Shown here: positions 62,379-64,000 of the stretch, piece by piece
Layout of the letters: every line of letters begins with the position of its first letter
Numbering within the stretch: the first letter of the stretch is position 1
Source: Mycolicibacterium sp. P1-5
GTDB taxonomy: Bacteria; Actinomycetota; Actinomycetes; Mycobacteriales; Mycobacteriaceae
Assembly (NCBI RefSeq): GCF_008329565.1
Contig: NZ_NPKT01000002.1
Location: 124,001-188,000, forward strand
Reading direction: 5' to 3'
Length of the DNA stretch: 64,000 nucleotides
The notes under the pieces: model-generated
Told to the model about the DNA's origin: nothing
Databases searched by the model: none
The model's input: only the letters and a program-made list of their open reading frames with translations
Translations under genes and position numbers: made by a program

Positions 62379-63392
62379 GTGACTTTGTACGGCCATATTG
62401 GTGGCGGCGAGGCCGGCGGCCCCTATTTCGACGATCTGGTCATCGGCCAGGTCTTCGATTGGGCGCCGTCGATGACGTTGACCTCCGGCGCCGCCGCGTC
62501 TCATCAGGCCATCCTCGGGGACCGCCTGCGGCTGTCTCTGGATGCGGATTTGTCGTACGCCGTGGTCGGTACCAATGGCCCGCTGGCCCATCCGGCGCTG
62601 GTGTGCGACGTCGCGATCGGTCAGAGCACGCTGGTCACCCAACGCGTCAAGGCCAACCTGTTCTACCGCGGGCTGACGTTCTACCGCTATCCGGTCATCG
62701 GCGACAGCGTGTTCACCCGCACCGAGGTGGTGGGGTTGCGGCAGAACACCGCCAAGCCGGGCCGGGCGGCGACGGGGTTGGCGGCGCTGCGGATGACCAC
62801 CATCGACCAGGTCGGCCGGCTGGTGCTCGACTTCTACCGGTGCGCGATGCTTCCGCTCAGCCCGGATGCTCCGGACACCGGCCACGCCGACGATCTGTCG
62901 CTGATCGGGGCCGAACTGCCTGCGGCGCCGGAGCCGACGGCCGACTGGAACGCGGCGGCGTTCCGCAGTCGTGTTCCCGGCCCGCATTTCTCCGCTGATA
63001 TGGCAGGTTCGGTCCTGCGCAGCACCGGCGATGTCGTCAGCTCCGCGCCGGAGCTGGCCCGGCTGAGCCTGAACATCGCTGCCACCCATCATGATTCGCG
63101 CGTCGGTGGTCAGCGTCTGGTCTACGGCGGCCACACCATCGGGCTGGCACTGGCCCAGGCCGCCCGGCTGCTGCCGAATCTCGCGACGGTGCTCGGCTGG
63201 GCGTCCTGTGACCACACCGGCCCGGTGCACGAGGGCGACACCTTGTACAGCGAGCTGCACATCGAAGCCGCCGAACCGCTGCCCGACGATCGCGGCGGCG
63301 TGCTGACATTGCGTTCGGTGGTGTACGCCGCAGCCGAGGAGGGCGACGCGCGTCAGGTGCTGGACTGGCGATTCACCTCTTTGCATTTTTAG
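62379..63392 (+). CDS. Double-hotdog acyl dehydratase (Rv0216-like)
   Basis: A 337-residue MaoC-type double hotdog protein, the same length as Rv0216. GTG at 62379 has its first codons inside the second 15-base repeat. The N-terminal hotdog starts at FDDLVIGQVFDWAPS; the C-terminal one carries the hydratase-like motif NIAATHHDSRVGGQRLVYGG. The Rv0216 structure shows a thioester dehydratase fold, but substrate is unsettled. It is divergent from fadE3 and may hydrate the enoyl-CoA produced by FadE3. Confidence 0.88.
   Translation: MTLYGHIGGGEAGGPYFDDLVIGQVFDWAPSMTLTSGAAASHQAILGDRLRLSLDADLSYAVVGTNGPLAHPALVCDVAIGQSTLVTQRVKANLFYRGLTFYRYPVIGDSVFTRTEVVGLRQNTAKPGRAATGLAALRMTTIDQVGRLVLDFYRCAMLPLSPDAPDTGHADDLSLIGAELPAAPEPTADWNAAAFRSRVPGPHFSADMAGSVLRSTGDVVSSAPELARLSLNIAATHHDSRVGGQRLVYGGHTIGLALAQAARLLPNLATVLGWASCDHTGPVHEGDTLYSELHIEAAEPLPDDRGGVLTLRSVVYAAAEEGDARQVLDWRFTSLHF
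62386..62400. repeat. 15-base direct repeat copy B, start of dehydratase gene
   Basis: The second exact copy of TGTACGGCCATATTG, 57 bases from copy A and immediately after the dehydratase start codon, encoding LYGHI. Its position over the translation start would allow a bound protein to block both genes. Confidence 0.5.
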
Positions 63393-63456
63393 CGCCGAGA
63401 CTGCACATGTTCTCGCCCCTACTCGCGCGATGTGTTCAAGAAGTGCAGTCTGGGCG
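63393..63456. terminator. Long inverted repeat after the dehydratase gene
   Basis: CGCCGAGACTGCAC at 63393-63406 pairs with GTGCAGTCTGGGCG at 63443-63456 over 13 of 14 positions, enclosing 36 bases. It starts directly after the stop codon and ends 11 bases before the next gene's start, so it may stop transcription, attenuate the next gene, or be a dispersed repeat of the type seen between mycobacterial genes. Confidence 0.5.
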
Positions 63457-63467
63457 AAGATGAGTGG

Positions 63468-64000
63468 ATGCTGATCCGCGCTCAGGCCGTCGCCGCCGAG
63501 CTCACCGATCTGCTGGGTGTCCACGTCGACGCTGTCACGATCTTGACGGGCCGAGCTGCCCTCGTCGGCTTGCAGCCGCAGGGCCGTATATCTGCCGGCG
63601 GTGCCACCCGGCTGATGCCTACGCGTGACAGCTGGTGGGCGCTCACGCTGTCCCGCGCCGACGACGTCGCCGCCGTTCCTGCACTCATCGAAGCCGACTC
63701 GGTGCCCGACGACCCCTGGCCGTCGATTGCGGAGTGGTCGGCCCAACGCAACAGCGACGAAGTCCTCGCCCGGGCCATCCTGCTGGACCTGCCCGCGGCC
63801 CGCCTCGGTGAGACGAAGCCGACGACACCCATCGTGCGCACGTCGGGCTCCCGGACCGCGCCCCGAGTCCCGAAAGGGCTTCTGGTCGCCGACCTGTCGT
63901 CGATGTGGGCCGGCCCGCTGTGTGGTCAACTCCTCGCAGAGGCGGGCGCAACCGTCGTCAAGGTGGAAAGCCCGGCCCGTCCCGACGGCACCCGATCCGG
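63468..64000 (+). CDS. Family III CoA transferase (CaiB/BaiF), 3' partial
   Basis: An open frame from the ATG at 63468 to the window edge, 177 codons so far. The first 125 residues (MLIRAQAVAAELTDLLGVHV ...) are an N-terminal extension. A family III CoA transferase domain then begins with LVADLSSMWAGPLCGQLL, AGATVVKVESPARPDG, the standard CaiB opening. It would transfer CoA between carboxylates. The gene has no M. tuberculosis counterpart at this position and belongs with the fadD4-fadE3 acyl-CoA cluster by location. The rest lies beyond the window. Confidence 0.85.
   Translation, partial: MLIRAQAVAAELTDLLGVHVDAVTILTGRAALVGLQPQGRISAGGATRLMPTRDSWWALTLSRADDVAAVPALIEADSVPDDPWPSIAEWSAQRNSDEVLARAILLDLPAARLGETKPTTPIVRTSGSRTAPRVPKGLLVADLSSMWAGPLCGQLLAEAGATVVKVESPARPDGTRS

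Noticed and set aside
62301..63929. 542-codon open frame on the - strand opposite the dehydratase and CoA transferase genes.
   Set aside because: Shadow frame; both + strand genes have clear family motifs.

Overview
This is a high-GC, gene-dense chromosomal segment of a mycobacterium, most likely a rapid-growing Mycolicibacterium-type species. The main evidence is gene order: from left to right the window follows, with insertions and losses, the Mycobacterium tuberculosis order Rv0172 to Rv0216 (mce1 operon end, pirin, sigG, monoacylglycerol lipase, ilvD, ricR, ldtD, zmp1, omamAB, mmpL11, Rv0203, mmpL3, trmB, pckA, fadD4, fadE3, Rv0216). The PrrAB-like two-component pair beside mmpL11 and several genes absent from the tubercle bacillus point to a non-tuberculous species. 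No tRNA, rRNA, CRISPR array, insertion sequence or prophage gene was seen.

Layout. 1-6563: end of the mce1 lipid-import operon (Mce1D partial, the lipoprotein Mce1E, Mce1F and four Mce-associated membrane proteins), mostly with overlapping reading frames. 6585-13820: accessory stretch (DUF1275 membrane protein, secreted phosphodiester glycosidase, GlsB-like stress protein, pirin divergent from a MarR repressor with a clear palindrome between them, a hemophore-like protein, a ferritin-like protein, lactate dehydrogenase, an F420-dependent reductase). 13840-18727: sigG, monoacylglycerol lipase, a hydrolase-like lipoprotein, the Rv0184/Rv0185 pair and a flavoprotein. 18724-28194: molybdopterin oxidoreductase, a secreted PE-PPE-like protein, ilvD, a copper-type operon (DUF305 lipoprotein plus RicR) behind a perfect palindrome, an MFS transporter and an L,D-transpeptidase. 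28244-36126: membrane-anchored esterase, MFS pump with a divergent ArsR-like regulator and two operator-like repeats, nitroreductase, Zmp1, OmamA/OmamB, CoA-binding protein and an Rv0201c-like protein. 36123-44013: MmpL11, two hemophore-like proteins, a PrrAB-like two-component system, DUF3054 and YbhN-like membrane proteins. 44083-48841: a very large secreted glycine-rich (PGRS-like) protein ending in a C39-like cysteine peptidase domain, and an AI-2E-type permease. 48905-57840: trmB, NYN protein and mmpL3 in one operon, a divergent dynamin-like GTPase pair, and pckA. 57903-64000: an acyl-CoA degradation cluster (fadD4, an enoyl-CoA hydratase, fadE3, a GntR regulator, a double-hotdog dehydratase, and the start of a family III CoA transferase).

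Functional themes are cell-envelope lipid traffic (Mce1, Omam proteins, MmpL11, MmpL3), haem handling (three hemophore-like proteins, two beside MmpL11), peptidoglycan and surface proteins, metal and drug response, and fatty-acid metabolism. The least expected items are the PGRS-C39 protein, the PE-PPE-like protein without a PE/PPE head, a 24-base repeat dispersed inside the mmpL3 and gntR coding sequences, and several sharp palindromes that look like operators for neighbouring regulators.
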